This document shows, in pieces, positions 35,317-43,889 of a stretch of 64,000 nt of DNA (the first letter of the stretch is position 1; every line of letters begins with the position of its first letter). Source of the DNA: Gemmata massiliana. GTDB taxonomy: Bacteria; Planctomycetota; Planctomycetia; Gemmatales; Gemmataceae. Under the pieces are notes generated by a model. The model ran no database searches, had not been told where the DNA came from, and saw only the letters and a program-made list of their open reading frames with translations. Position numbers and translations under genes: made by a program. Location: assembly GCF_901538265.1 (NCBI RefSeq), contig NZ_LR593886.1:1674001-1738000 (forward strand), read 5' to 3'.

Positions 35317-36732
35317 TCAGATCATTTCAAGAGTCGTTGCAGGTTGGTACGGTGCCATCGATACCCTCAGAACGTTGGCCCTTTTCGACGGCAGGGCAGA
35401 AGTAGGGGAGAAATCAGCGGACGCTTCGCTCGGGGAAGTTGGGGAGATTTGCTGAGCGGCTTGGCACCCGAGGTGCGAATAGAGCTGGTCGATCACAACG
35501 GGGTTGGGTTCACCTACAATCTCTGGAGAAGAGGGGAGTGAAGAAATTCTGCGTGGACTGACCTTCCGTGTGTTTGCGACTATCACAGCCAACTCCTGAA
35601 CCACGGGTGCGTACCTCTCGCTCGACTGCCTAGTCTTGTGGCCGAGTATCGCCTGAACGTGTTCCAGCCCGTGGCTCCGGCGAACTTCTTCTCCAACAGT
35701 GTGGCGGACCTGATTGGGAGCGAATCGGGGAACTCCGGCCTGCTTGCAGTACGTCAAGATCGAGTGCCCGTAATTGGTGTTCGAGAACTGATTCCCCTTG
35801 AGCCTGGACCTTCGCACCAACTCGGGCCGGAATAGGTAACTTTCAGGAGTCGGGGCTCGATCGATCCAAGGCTGAAGTAGGGCTACTGCTTCGGTACCGA
35901 GAGGCACTATTCTGAGCTGTTTCCGATACGCCATTTTGTGTTCGATGCCGAAGTCCGCTACCCACAGCCCCTCCCTGATTACAATCATGTTCTTTTTCAA
36001 ACCGCGGACCTCCCCGGGGCGAAATCCGTTAAGCAACTGTAGCCTGAGCATGTCAGCTATATGACAGGGGGCCACAGCAATGACTCTTTCCACATGCTCT
36101 CGCGGTGCCCCGACTACGGCTCTTTTTTCAGGTGCTCCTGAGCGATACGGCTCGAGAGGTGTCAGTAGCCTGAGAACTGAGGCCACAGTTTCGGGAACCA
36201 AATTCCGCTTCTCTTCAGTACCCCAGCGAAAGGCGTGAACCACTCTGCTGAGTTGCTGGTTGATGACCTTCCGTGACAGCCCCCGTGCGATCATCCTCTC
36301 TCGAACTTCCTCAAGATCCTGTTTCGTCAGAGAGGCGGTGGGCCGGTCTCCGAGGTAGATGAGAACGTCCCTGAACGAGTGCTTGAAGTTGACCACTTCG
36401 CGACTGACCCCGCCCTTGGGGAGGCGGTAGTAACCGGGTGCCCACGCTAGAAACCGATCGGCCAGCACGCGAACGGTGATTACAGAGGGGTCTTCGGGTG
36501 GCGTCGGGTGCTCGGGAAAGGCGATAGCAGAGCGGGCTACGTGAACTGACTGCTCGATCAGCCGTTGGGGAAGATTCAGTTCGGTCAGAACTTCGCGATA
36601 CGCGGTCAGGCTCTGATCCGTGCCCCACTTTCCGAGGTAACGAGGTAGCAGTTTCCCGTCTTGAAGCACTGTGACGAAAGCCTGATTGCTTGGCTTGTGG
36701 TGGCAGTAGGACGGAGCGGGGTTGCGTCGCAT
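35317..36732 (-). CDS. Tyrosine recombinase (integrase 2) inside element A
   Basis: A 471-residue integrase closely resembling integrase 1 (shared GLSRKVINQ, VNFKHSFRDVLIYLG and matching catalytic boxes). Visible residues: Arg in LNGFRPGEVRGL, box II APNQVRHTVGEEVR with Asn in place of the usual first His, and the nucleophile Tyr in GHKTRQSSERYAP. A C-terminal extension of about 90 residues beyond the catalytic Tyr is not seen in integrase 1; its DNA contains motif copy 9. It points left, toward the XRE gene. Its presence suggests element A is composite, or that this integrase came with a second acquisition. Confidence 0.9.
   Translation of the reverse strand: MRRNPAPSYCHHKPSNQAFVTVLQDGKLLPRYLGKWGTDQSLTAYREVLTELNLPQRLIEQSVHVARSAIAFPEHPTPPEDPSVITVRVLADRFLAWAPGYYRLPKGGVSREVVNFKHSFRDVLIYLGDRPTASLTKQDLEEVRERMIARGLSRKVINQQLSRVVHAFRWGTEEKRNLVPETVASVLRLLTPLEPYRSGAPEKRAVVGAPREHVERVIAVAPCHIADMLRLQLLNGFRPGEVRGLKKNMIVIREGLWVADFGIEHKMAYRKQLRIVPLGTEAVALLQPWIDRAPTPESYLFRPELVRRSRLKGNQFSNTNYGHSILTYCKQAGVPRFAPNQVRHTVGEEVRRSHGLEHVQAILGHKTRQSSERYAPVVQELAVIVANTRKVSPRRISSLPSSPEIVGEPNPVVIDQLYSHLGCQAAQQISPTSPSEASADFSPTSALPSKRANVLRVSMAPYQPATTLEMI
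35397..35413 (+). repeat. Element A motif, copy 9
   Basis: CAGAAGTAGGGGAGAAA, one mismatch, located within the 3' coding end of integrase 2, about 80 bases before its stop. Confidence 0.85.
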
Positions 36733-37218
36733 GTGATTCCTCCTGATACGAAAGTGTGGGCGGGGCTAATAACACGACAGGTATGCTGCCGACAGACCGA
36801 GTATCTGTCAACTGTACAATTTTAGTTTTGTTGATTTCTTCTTTGGGAATTGGCTGGGGCCGGTCTGTATAAAGTGCTGCAAGTATTGATGGCGGTTGGA
36901 TTTGAGATCGAAGCTGGCGACTGTGGTGAGGCTCGAAAATATTGCGGCCGCGAGGTTTTCCACGTGTTTTTAAAAATGTATATGGCGACGATTGGGGATT
37001 TTTAGAATTGTTGATTCTCTATATATCGCGTGTTGATATTGAGGTCGAAAGTGGCAGAGCAGAAGTAGGGAAGAAAGTAGTAGTCGGTGGCCTCAATAGA
37101 TACCAGCCCCGTTAGTAGATCCAGGATGGCGTTTGAGGTGCTTTGGATTGCCGGCCTGTACTGCTATAGTTGAGTGGTAATTAAATGCGGGGTGGGGTTG
37201 CTGTGAGCGGAGTGACAG
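36733..37218. other. AT-rich divergent region with a motif copy
   Basis: About 490 bases between integrase 2 (leftward) and the EEWL-family gene (rightward). The part 36810-37050 is strikingly AT-rich. It holds motif copy 10 and presumably the promoters of both flanking genes; no gene is supported. Confidence 0.5.
37060..37076 (+). repeat. Element A motif, copy 10 (perfect)
   Basis: Perfect match, followed by GTAGTAGTC. In the divergent region upstream of the gene at 37219. Confidence 0.9.
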
Positions 37219-37857
37219 ATGACGGAAGCAGAATGGCTAGCGTGTAAAGATCCGGCGACAATACTTGAGTTCCTGGATGGAAAGGCGAGCGACCGGAAGT
37301 TGCGGTTGTTCGCGGTGGCATGCTGTCGCTATTTCTTTTTTGATCCGCACGGGGGTGACATCCAAGCGGAAGACTTCATTTTGGACCCGACGGGGTGGTT
37401 TGTAGACGGGGTATTCGGAGAGCGTGAACGGGAGATTGCCGAAGCACAAGCCCGTGATCTTCATGGTTACGGGTTTTACGCTGCCAACAAGAGAGAGGCA
37501 CTGATCGCTGTAGCGTCTGCGGCGTTTTCGGTATTGCGTGTTTGGTGGGCGTTGGAGCACTTCAGCGAAAGCCAGGGGTGCTACGGCGACGAGCTACATG
37601 TAAAAGGCTGCGAGTACCTTCGCTGCGTCTTCAACCCCTTCCGTCCTGTTCCCGTTGTCTCCTCATGGTTAACGTCCACAGTTCTCACGCTTGCCGAAGG
37701 CATTTACCAAGAGCATGCTTTTGACCGGATGCCCATTCTTGCCGACGCACTCCAAGACGCCGGGTGCGACAGTGACGGCCTGCTGAATCACCTTCGCAGC
37801 GACGGGCCGCACGTTCGAGGGTGCTGGGTCGTGGACACGCTGTTGGGGAAGGGGTAA
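37219..37857 (+). CDS. Gemmata-type EEWL family protein, copy 1
   Basis: A 212-residue protein that starts TEAEWLACKDPATILEFLDG, then ASDRKLRLFAVACCRYFF, the hallmark of a paralogous family expanded in Gemmata but with no known function. Later conserved parts are STVLTLAEGIYQEHAFDRMP, ILADALQDAGCDSDGLLNHL and GCWVVDTLLGKG. The Cys/Trp pattern is shared by the other copy at 41258-41956. A ribosome-binding site (GCGGAG) precedes the ATG. Confidence 0.75.
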   Translation: MTEAEWLACKDPATILEFLDGKASDRKLRLFAVACCRYFFFDPHGGDIQAEDFILDPTGWFVDGVFGEREREIAEAQARDLHGYGFYAANKREALIAVASAAFSVLRVWWALEHFSESQGCYGDELHVKGCEYLRCVFNPFRPVPVVSSWLTSTVLTLAEGIYQEHAFDRMPILADALQDAGCDSDGLLNHLRSDGPHVRGCWVVDTLLGKG

Positions 37858-37984
37858 TTGGTGACTTGCTGGGTTAACGTTCAGGGACACGAAGAACGCG
37901 ATCTTCTTAAAATTTTTGAAGGTGTAACTTCATCTAGAACATGCAGCCAGTCGCCCTGCTAAGAAAGGCAAAGCGACGAGTGGC

Positions 37985-38560
37985 TTACTCTGCCTTCAGG
38001 GGCTTGCTTGAGCTTCGTTTCGGTGGGTAGGTCGTTTCTTCTAACGGTACACCGAGAAACGCTGAGAGTTGGTTTGCAACCCGAGAGGCCTGTGACGGAC
38101 GCCAGAATCCCGCCACTTCTACAGTTCGTGGGTTTGACTCACTGAACAACAGTCGAACGTGTCCGAACGGCATGTTCTTGAACCTGACGACCAGAACTGC
38201 CCGCAGGTCGCCAAGCGAGCGATCACGGACACGGCGTAAAGGGTAGAAGGAGCGACGAACCCGCATCCGGCCTTGAAGTTGGTCAAAGGTTACCGACACG
38301 ACGGACCAAGGCATCCACGTCACGAGGAGAAGTATTGGTAGCGAAATCACCGACTCCCACTCCCCTGTTCTCAAGGCACTACGCACGCCGACAGCAGCGA
38401 GCAAAGAAAAAGCCAGGACGCACACGATCAGCACCGCACGGTTGGCCAAGGAGCGAGTAAGAGTCAAACTCCCACTGTCCCTTTGACGGACCCTCGGCGA
38501 CATACCAAAAAGGTGCCACAGGGTCGGCCGCGTGACCGGTATCGTTGACAAGCTGCTCAC
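37985..38560 (-). CDS. Membrane protein with PH-like tail
   Basis: A 191-residue protein with a GTG start and GGAG six bases upstream. Two transmembrane helices at about 45-95 (NRAVLIVCVLAFSLLAAVGV, VISLPILLLVTWMPWSVV) are followed by a soluble C-terminal region (MRVRRSFYPLRRVRDRSLGD) that looks like a PH-like fold. Similar architecture to the gene at 32133-32582. Function unknown. Confidence 0.55.
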   Translation of the reverse strand: MSSLSTIPVTRPTLWHLFGMSPRVRQRDSGSLTLTRSLANRAVLIVCVLAFSLLAAVGVRSALRTGEWESVISLPILLLVTWMPWSVVSVTFDQLQGRMRVRRSFYPLRRVRDRSLGDLRAVLVVRFKNMPFGHVRLLFSESNPRTVEVAGFWRPSQASRVANQLSAFLGVPLEETTYPPKRSSSKPLKAE

Positions 38561-38720
38561 AAACTGCTCCGGGTTCAAGTATCGCCAGAAATGTTAGCCG
38601 AACAGAGCGGACAGCGATAGAGCGTTGGCAAAAGTGTGTGTGGCGACTTTCAACATTCGTCAATTCTGCGTGAGTAGATGCCCAAAAAGACAAGCTCAGG
38701 AGAGGGTGACTGCAATCGAT

Positions 38721-39296
38721 TCAGCCTTTACCCGGTGTGAAGGACTTGAGCTTGAAGGCATCGCACGAGTTCACAAGGCCGATCCCGTGGGCGTACCAGT
38801 AAGTCCCGACGATCATTCCTGGCTTCATTAGGGTGCCGTTGTAACTGATGCGTGCGGCGGTGAAGTGTCCCGCGGGTACCTTAAGCTTCTCGAAAGGCCC
38901 GGCAGTGTAAACGCCGTCACCAGCGACGCCCTTTTTTACGATCCACGTCTCGTTCTCCCGATACGGAAATTTGACCAAGCACCACGGCTCGGCGTAATGA
39001 GTGTCTCCGATCGAGATCACGAACACACCTGTATCTGAAATTGATAGGACTTGGTGAGGAGCTTTCTTCCCGTCTGGTTGAACAAACATGCTCGTTGTTA
39101 CTGTGGTCCCGTTCTGTTCTTTCGATTCAATTATGACAACAGTTTTCTCTCCCTGGGGTGTCTCGTAAACCCAGGTCGTGCCCACCTGAATAGGGAAGGA
39201 CATCTGCGAGCCTTTCGGCATCAAGTGCTTCGGCACGGGTGCAGCGGCGGCGGCGGGCAGAGCAATCGCGAATACGGCCAGCAGAAGCCATCGCAT
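38721..39296 (-). CDS. Secreted hypothetical protein
   Basis: A 191-residue exported protein: signal peptide (MRWLLLAVFAIALPAAAAAP) and a beta-rich mature part (QVGTTWVYETPQGEKTVVII, FPYRENETWIVKKGVAG, KLKVPAGHFTAARISYNG). The ATG at 39296 is preferred over a GTG at 39302 because GGAGG then has the right spacing. No domain name; the fold resembles small lipoprotein-like beta domains found widely in planctomycetes. Confidence 0.6.
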   Translation of the reverse strand: MRWLLLAVFAIALPAAAAAPVPKHLMPKGSQMSFPIQVGTTWVYETPQGEKTVVIIESKEQNGTTVTTSMFVQPDGKKAPHQVLSISDTGVFVISIGDTHYAEPWCLVKFPYRENETWIVKKGVAGDGVYTAGPFEKLKVPAGHFTAARISYNGTLMKPGMIVGTYWYAHGIGLVNSCDAFKLKSFTPGKG

Positions 39297-39753
39297 GAGC
39301 ACCTCCTTGAGAATCAGAAGGAATTTACCCGAGTAGCGGTAGCAGAAGCAAGTGTTCCGGGAAACGCGATTAGGATTTGGAGTGTAGTGGTGGGAGAAAT
39401 TTTTCCGGAATTTGCCAAATAGTTACAACCAGCCTGTTGGTAATTCTTTGTATAACTAATTGCGATAGTCATTATTGAGATTGCCAGAGTGTCGCTGAGG
39501 GGACTAGAGGGCACAGGTATTTTGTGCGTTTGCAAGGGGAAATTGACTATTTTGGAAAAATTTCCAGAATTGTGCTCATTTAGTTCTCCCGGAAGGGCAC
39601 AGGTATAGGTAGAGCGTTTGAAATTCTCGTTCTCGCGTGCAGGTAATAGCTATGGGAAGGGGAAAGGGGATGGGTATTAGTAGTAAATAGTAATAATGGT
39701 AATGGCGGTGGCCATAGCCCTGACAGTAGCCAGAGTAGTAGTAAATAGCTAAT

Positions 39754-39770
39754 CAGAAGTAGGGAAGAAA
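39754..39770 (+). repeat. Element A motif, copy 11 (perfect)
   Basis: Perfect match, followed by GGAGTAGTAA; left arm of an inverted pair with copy 12. Confidence 0.9.
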
Positions 39771-39896
39771 GGAGTAGTAAACTAGAATAGCAATAACCAC
39801 TACCCTAACAGTAACCCATAACCACAGCAGTAAGCCGTAGCCCCGACCATAGCCACTACCCTGACCACTGCTACTGTAATTACTCCTCTCATATCC

Positions 39897-39913
39897 TTTC
39901 TTCCCTACCTCTG
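39897..39913 (-). repeat. Element A motif, copy 12
   Basis: CAGAGGTAGGGAAGAAA on the minus strand, one mismatch. Faces copy 11 across 126 bases. Confidence 0.85.
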
Positions 39914-40021
39914 CTAAGTCATAGCAATAAATCACTTCCAAAGCCATCTCCACTTCCGCAGCAGTAGATCAGAACCAGTACCAGAGCAGTAGTAGAGGGT
40001 TTTCATGACGGGATTCTATTT

Positions 40022-40603
40022 ATGGGTGATTTTGACGCTGATTTGATTGACGTTGTTCGGGCTTACGAGCAGGGTAAAATCTACTACCAGCGGCTGAGGG
40101 GAGGTTGGGGGTGGTTCTTGGATGCTGAATCCGGCAAGATTACTCCTCCACCTGTCATCCAGTCCGATTCCGAAATTGAAGCCTTCCGAGCCAGAATAGC
40201 CACTTCTCCCCTCGATCCGCTGAATCATCTCGTGCTGGCCGATTTTCTACGTGATCGGAACCGGGAATTGGAAGCAGATTTTCACTCCGGAATTGGGCAG
40301 TGGCTACAATCGGGAGTCTACGCTGCAAACCGTGGTAGTAGAACTTGTTCCCTGCGGTTTCCGTTGCAATTGCCACTCAGCCTGCGAAAAAACGATCTGC
40401 TCGGGAGTAAGAACAGTTTTAAATTCCACTACCTCAATCGAGCTGGTGGAGACTTGCTACCTCGAATCCGAACTCGTAATGGGTCTAGAGAACTCCACTG
40501 GCAAACGTTCACGACAATGGAGCACAGCTTTTTCCTTTCCTACTTCCTCAAGCGGTACTACTCACTTGCCGACCCCACTTTCGCTGAAAGAGTTGCTGCC
40601 TAA
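40022..40603 (+). CDS. TIGR02996-domain protein
   Basis: A 193-residue protein. Residues about 50-85 match the Gemmata TIGR02996 (repeat-companion) domain: EIEAFRARIATSPLDPLNHL, then VLADFLRDRNRELEADF, with the usual ADW/F-L and E positions. The C-terminal part has the G-W-L...S G V Y continuation typical of full-length family members. No catalytic residues are apparent and the family function is unknown. It is the first gene rightward of the divergent region. Confidence 0.7.
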   Translation: MGDFDADLIDVVRAYEQGKIYYQRLRGGWGWFLDAESGKITPPPVIQSDSEIEAFRARIATSPLDPLNHLVLADFLRDRNRELEADFHSGIGQWLQSGVYAANRGSRTCSLRFPLQLPLSLRKNDLLGSKNSFKFHYLNRAGGDLLPRIRTRNGSRELHWQTFTTMEHSFFLSYFLKRYYSLADPTFAERVAA

Positions 40604-40862
40604 CCTGCAAGATGGAGCTTTTGTAAAGGCTCTAGTTCGAGTCGTGGACGGTAACCACCTCCGCCTATTTTGTACCTACCGAACGCCATCTGAAGGTCAC
40701 CCCGACAGTCACGTCAGCAATGAAGCTGAGTTCACACTAAATTTGCGAGGGGCTTCGGTGGATATTCATCTCCTGCGTTCCAGTCCCGTTTTCCCCACCA
40801 CCACGAGCTGCATTGGGACTGCAAAACGGAAGCGGACGGGAAGGGCACTGAGCAGGAGCTGA
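40479..40862 (+). CDS. Possible small protein overlapping the TIGR02996 gene
   Basis: A 127-residue frame starting at an ATG inside the preceding gene, with protein-like sequence after that gene ends (LPNLQDGAFVKALVRVVDGN, HLRLFCTYRTPSEGHPDSHV, EFTLNLRGASVDIHLL). The overlap of 125 bases and lack of a ribosome-binding site suggest instead a frameshift that separated this part from the upstream gene, or a second gene starting later. The region from 40863 to 41127 shows no convincing frame. Confidence 0.3.
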   Translation: MGLENSTGKRSRQWSTAFSFPTSSSGTTHLPTPLSLKELLPNLQDGAFVKALVRVVDGNHLRLFCTYRTPSEGHPDSHVSNEAEFTLNLRGASVDIHLLRSSPVFPTTTSCIGTAKRKRTGRALSRS

Positions 40863-41127
40863 AGAGTGGCCTCCAATCGTTACCATTTCGCTCCAGATCG
40901 GCGATCTCCTGTGGCGGCTAGGGGGATACGATTGCGAACGAAAGTAGCTCTGGAAGTGAATGGTGGAGCAGGAATGGCTATGGCCACGGTAACACTACCT
41001 CCCCCCCCCCCTACCTCAGCCAAAAGTGACCCTCACCGAAAAACTAAGGGGTACTTTCATTCGGCCGGTCAGCTAAACGACATTCAAATATTTAATATAA
41101 TCTCCGCAACCCTCAAGAGGCCAATTG

Positions 41128-41253
41128 GTGAGCAACTTCCCGATGGAGATCCGCTACCTGGACAACGGGCAAATTAAAGTGATCCTCGAATCCGATGACG
41201 TGGACATTTGGAGGCCGTTTTTGGTAGTCCAGCCGGCTGTTGAGATCGACTGA
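41128..41253 (+). CDS. Possible short protein
   Basis: A short plus-strand frame starting with GTG at 41128 (or ATG at 41143) reads MEIRYLDNGQIKVILESDDV followed by a hydrophobic end and a stop. The sequence looks translated, but it is only 41 residues, without family or strong ribosome-binding site. It may be the end of a decayed larger gene. Confidence 0.25.
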   Translation: MSNFPMEIRYLDNGQIKVILESDDVDIWRPFLVVQPAVEID

Positions 41254-41257
41254 GCAG

Positions 41258-41956
41258 CTACTCCTTTCCAAGCACCAAATCCACTACCCAGCAACCTCGA
41301 CAGTGTGCTCCTTCCGAACGGCAGTGGCTCAGGATTCCCTCATCTGAGCAGCCCGCGTCCATTAAAGCGTCTGCGAGGATTGGGAGGCGGTCGAAAGCTC
41401 TGTCGTTGTAAATTCCATTAGCGAGAGCCAGAACTGTGGACGTGAGCCACGTGTTATCGAGCGTGGTGTACCGGAACGGGTTACCGAAAACATCCCGAAG
41501 TAGCTCGGATTGCCTAGTGCCTTCGTCATTAAACCGTTTCTGAATGTCATCCGTGTTTTCCAAGTCTCCCGTGATGTAGTTGACTGCTGCCGGTGCCATA
41601 ACTCGACGGGCAGCAATAAGCCCTTGAAATATCAGGCGATGAAAATCCGGGCGGGAGAAAGAGACGATTGTGCATAAAGCGGCGGTCGCTTGAGTGTACT
41701 CCGGGCCGCTAACAGAATCGCGGTGATCGATCAGGCCAAAATAGGCATCGTTCCATTCAGCGTCGTCCGCCATGCCGTCTGTATAGCGTTCCGCAAGTTC
41801 GATCGTAGACCGCGTGAGCTGATCCGATAGCAGGTGCTCTATTCGGCGGCAGCATCCGCAGGCCAGTAAACGCATCTTTCTGCCGCTGACTTTCCCTCGT
41901 AGGAACTCAAGCATCCGTATTGGATCGGTTGCCGCCAGCCATTCCTCCTCGACCAT
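41258..41956 (-). CDS. Gemmata-type EEWL family protein, copy 2
   Basis: A 232-residue protein of the same family as the gene at 37219: VEEEWLAATDPIRMLEFLRG, then SGRKMRLLACGCCRRIEHLL, and the closing GCWVVDLVLGKE. STVLALANGIYNDRAFDRLP and ILADALMDAGCSDEGILSHC match copy 1 almost residue for residue. GGAGG precedes the ATG by six bases. Two copies of one family, on opposite strands 4 kb apart, within a mobile element is unusual. Confidence 0.75.
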   Translation of the reverse strand: MVEEEWLAATDPIRMLEFLRGKVSGRKMRLLACGCCRRIEHLLSDQLTRSTIELAERYTDGMADDAEWNDAYFGLIDHRDSVSGPEYTQATAALCTIVSFSRPDFHRLIFQGLIAARRVMAPAAVNYITGDLENTDDIQKRFNDEGTRQSELLRDVFGNPFRYTTLDNTWLTSTVLALANGIYNDRAFDRLPILADALMDAGCSDEGILSHCRSEGAHCRGCWVVDLVLGKE

Positions 41957-42003
41957 AGTTTACCTCCCAACTGTTCTCAATTCCCCTTTGGAGATCATCC
42001 GCC

Positions 42004-42306
42004 TTGTCCAGCGAACCGGAACGTCTGGTAGCGTATTGCGTGAGTGTACTGTTTGAAAGATTTAAAGGCTCTCATGGTCCCAAAAGGTTTCTCGCCAGTC
42101 AGCCGATGGTGTACCTTGGGGATGTTGAAGTTGCAGAGCCAATGGTCCTGAATCAGGGCAAGTTGAAGATCCAGAACCAGTGGGATGAGGTCAAGCTCGG
42201 CCCCATTAGCAACTGGAAGGTCGCAGCCACTGTCGTCGCCCGGGTCTGTGATGAAACGGTCCTGAACACGGGTCAGGTTGATGCCACAATTCACCATAGA
42301 TTCTAA
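42004..42306 (+). CDS. Small hypothetical protein
   Basis: A 100-residue protein with a TTG start and GGAG about eight bases upstream. LASQPMVYLGDVEVAEPMVL and NQWDEVKLGPISNWKVAATV read as a compact beta-rich protein. No family recognised. A minus-strand frame covers the same DNA and ends in a motif copy, but its composition is less convincing. It may be the first gene of the structural-type cluster. Confidence 0.4.
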   Translation: MSSEPERLVAYCVSVLFERFKGSHGPKRFLASQPMVYLGDVEVAEPMVLNQGKLKIQNQWDEVKLGPISNWKVAATVVARVCDETVLNTGQVDATIHHRF

Positions 42307-42333
42307 GTCGTAGCACGGGCTTAGCTTGCTAGA

Positions 42334-42350
42334 TTTCTTCCCTACTTCTG
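42334..42350 (-). repeat. Element A motif, copy 13 (perfect)
   Basis: Perfect match on the minus strand, preceded by GGGCTTAA and followed by TCTAGCAAGC. It lies 27 bases beyond the stop of the gene at 42004. Confidence 0.9.
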
Positions 42351-42487
42351 TTAAGCCCTTAGTCACTCCTTTCCACAATTCTCTTTCACCTCAGTCGAAC
42401 CCCTCTCCAGTTGGTAGCTGTCTGCTCCATCTCATTTCCAAGGGGTCGGACTGATCCAGATTCATTTCTACACCACGGGAGCTTGTA

Positions 42488-43555
42488 TTGAGTTACGGTA
42501 GATCAGTGCTTGGAGTTACGCCGTTGATGGCCACTGTAGCCGGTGGAGGCCAGCCGCTGTCGGTAACACTGTCGACAACGGGAAACGCGGTTTCCTTCCG
42601 GTTCGAGGCTCCTGACACTCGGAACGTACTGTCGATCTGGGTGAACTGGGCCACTGTAACGGCGGCTGGAACCGTACAACTTCGGATCGAGACGGATAAC
42701 GGCAGCGGCAAGCCTTCTGGAACCCTGTACGATTCTAACGCCGTCAAGAACTTCGCTCCGGTCGCTGGGTGGCAGCAGATCACATTCGATACGGCACCAA
42801 CTGCGGGGCTGGTCGCGGGCAGCCTGTACCACGTGGTTTTGCTTACGACCGCTCCAGGAACTGCTCACGTTCTTAGGGGGTATTGGGCTTCTGGTGCTTA
42901 TCCGGTTAATTGTTTAACGGCCTCCGACGGTACTACGCGGGCCAACTTTGCTGAGAATTCCAACAGCATTCCGGTGTGTACGGTGGTGTTCGATGGCAAT
43001 GCCGAAGAGTCAGTTGGGTTCGCGAGCTTCTTGGGCGGATCAGCGTTCAGTGTGTACGGCACCAGAGCGTTCGGGGCTAAGGTCATCGTTCCTACTGGTG
43101 TCACACTATCGGTCGTTGGAGGAGTCGCAGAAGGGCCGCTCAGAAACGGAACCCCAGACGACTTGCGGTTTAGAATTCTGAACTCGTCCGGAGTGGTCGT
43201 CTCCGGGGCGTCGGTGACGTTGAAGAAGGACGGGTTAACAAGTGCTTCCGGGCGGAGGGTGGTTGGTCGATTCCCGTCTCCCGTGTCCCTATCTGCCGGT
43301 ACTTATCGAGCGATTTGGGATCAAGCCGGGAACACGAGCACGAGTGGCAACAACTGGTCCTTCTATTCGGCCACGCACCGCACCACCGCCCTGGCCCCCA
43401 GTTACTTCACGCTGACTACCACCACGGACGTTACAGCCGGCACTCCAACTTGGGTCGACACCCCTGCCGACGTGCCCACGATCGGGTTGCAGCTCAATAA
43501 CCTCAGCGGTTCTGGGGGCGGGGTATCAGGAGCGAGAATCTTTTCCGGGTTCTGA
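42488..43555 (+). CDS. Beta-rich, fibre- or surface-like protein
   Basis: A 355-residue protein without signal peptide, rich in Ser, Thr, Gly and Val and almost without charged helices. The sequence is beta-sandwich-like (SFRFEAPDTRNVLSIWVNWA, YDSNAVKNFAPVAGWQQITF, PVSLSAGTYRAIWDQAG). This composition is typical of phage tail fibre, baseplate or other virion surface proteins, or bacterial surface domains; no named domain is visible. It begins the run of plus-strand genes that continues at 44136. Confidence 0.6.
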   Translation: MSYGRSVLGVTPLMATVAGGGQPLSVTLSTTGNAVSFRFEAPDTRNVLSIWVNWATVTAAGTVQLRIETDNGSGKPSGTLYDSNAVKNFAPVAGWQQITFDTAPTAGLVAGSLYHVVLLTTAPGTAHVLRGYWASGAYPVNCLTASDGTTRANFAENSNSIPVCTVVFDGNAEESVGFASFLGGSAFSVYGTRAFGAKVIVPTGVTLSVVGGVAEGPLRNGTPDDLRFRILNSSGVVVSGASVTLKKDGLTSASGRRVVGRFPSPVSLSAGTYRAIWDQAGNTSTSGNNWSFYSATHRTTALAPSYFTLTTTTDVTAGTPTWVDTPADVPTIGLQLNNLSGSGGGVSGARIFSGF

Positions 43556-43559
43556 ACGT

Positions 43560-43889
43560 TCAGTTCTGGTGGACGATGCGAACGACCAGACCACCCTCAA
43601 GAATGACCTGCGTGGTGTCATCGATCGTGTTCGTTGCGGTATCTCTGGTGATCCCCTTGTAGTGCCAAATCGTTTCGCCGCCCTTCTCGACGACACTGTC
43701 CGGAGTGCCCGCCGCTGACACCACGTCTTCCCGCGACTTGCCCACGACCAACCTGTCGAAATCTTCGCGGCTGTAAACTTTTTTGTCCTTCTGAGCATCC
43801 TTGACCATGTACTGCTTGGGAGCGGGGTCGCCGTTCCGACTGCACCCGAGTACGAGTACCACCAACAAGCCGCACCACACAGAACGCAT
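43560..43889 (-). CDS. Small lipoprotein, BamE/SmpA-like fold
   Basis: A 109-residue lipoprotein (signal peptide ending LVLGCS, lipobox Cys at about 16). REDFDRLVVGKSREDVVSAA, then GTPDSVVEKGGETIWHYKG and VILEGGLVVRIV follow the BamE/SmpA pattern (G-x-S-x-x-D/E-V, then GTP, then a WxY strand). The family stabilises outer-membrane assembly in Proteobacteria, but here only the fold is suggested. It is opposed to the structural-type cluster and lies between two of its genes. Confidence 0.6.
   Translation of the reverse strand: MRSVWCGLLVVLVLGCSRNGDPAPKQYMVKDAQKDKKVYSREDFDRLVVGKSREDVVSAAGTPDSVVEKGGETIWHYKGITRDTATNTIDDTTQVILEGGLVVRIVHQN

Larger units (their letters stand above)
39297..40021. other. 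Low-complexity divergent region with inverted motif pair
   Basis: About 725 bases with no supported protein gene. From about 39650 to 39990 the sequence is made of degenerate short repeats (AGTAGT, GGTAATGGC and complements) flanked by two copies of the dispersed motif in inverted orientation. A minus-strand frame (39753-39953) reads Ser/Gly/Tyr-rich then hydrophobic, and starts and ends within the two motif copies; I treat it as doubtful. Confidence 0.5.

Noticed and set aside
39753..39953. Minus-strand small protein rich in Ser, Gly and Tyr with a hydrophobic end
   Set aside because: Its start region and stop are made by the two motif copies and the rest is simple repeat; no ribosome-binding site.
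41995..42378. Minus-strand 127-residue frame covering the gene at 42004
   Set aside because: It reads through a motif copy at its N-terminus and has poorer composition than the plus-strand frame, which has GGAG before its start.
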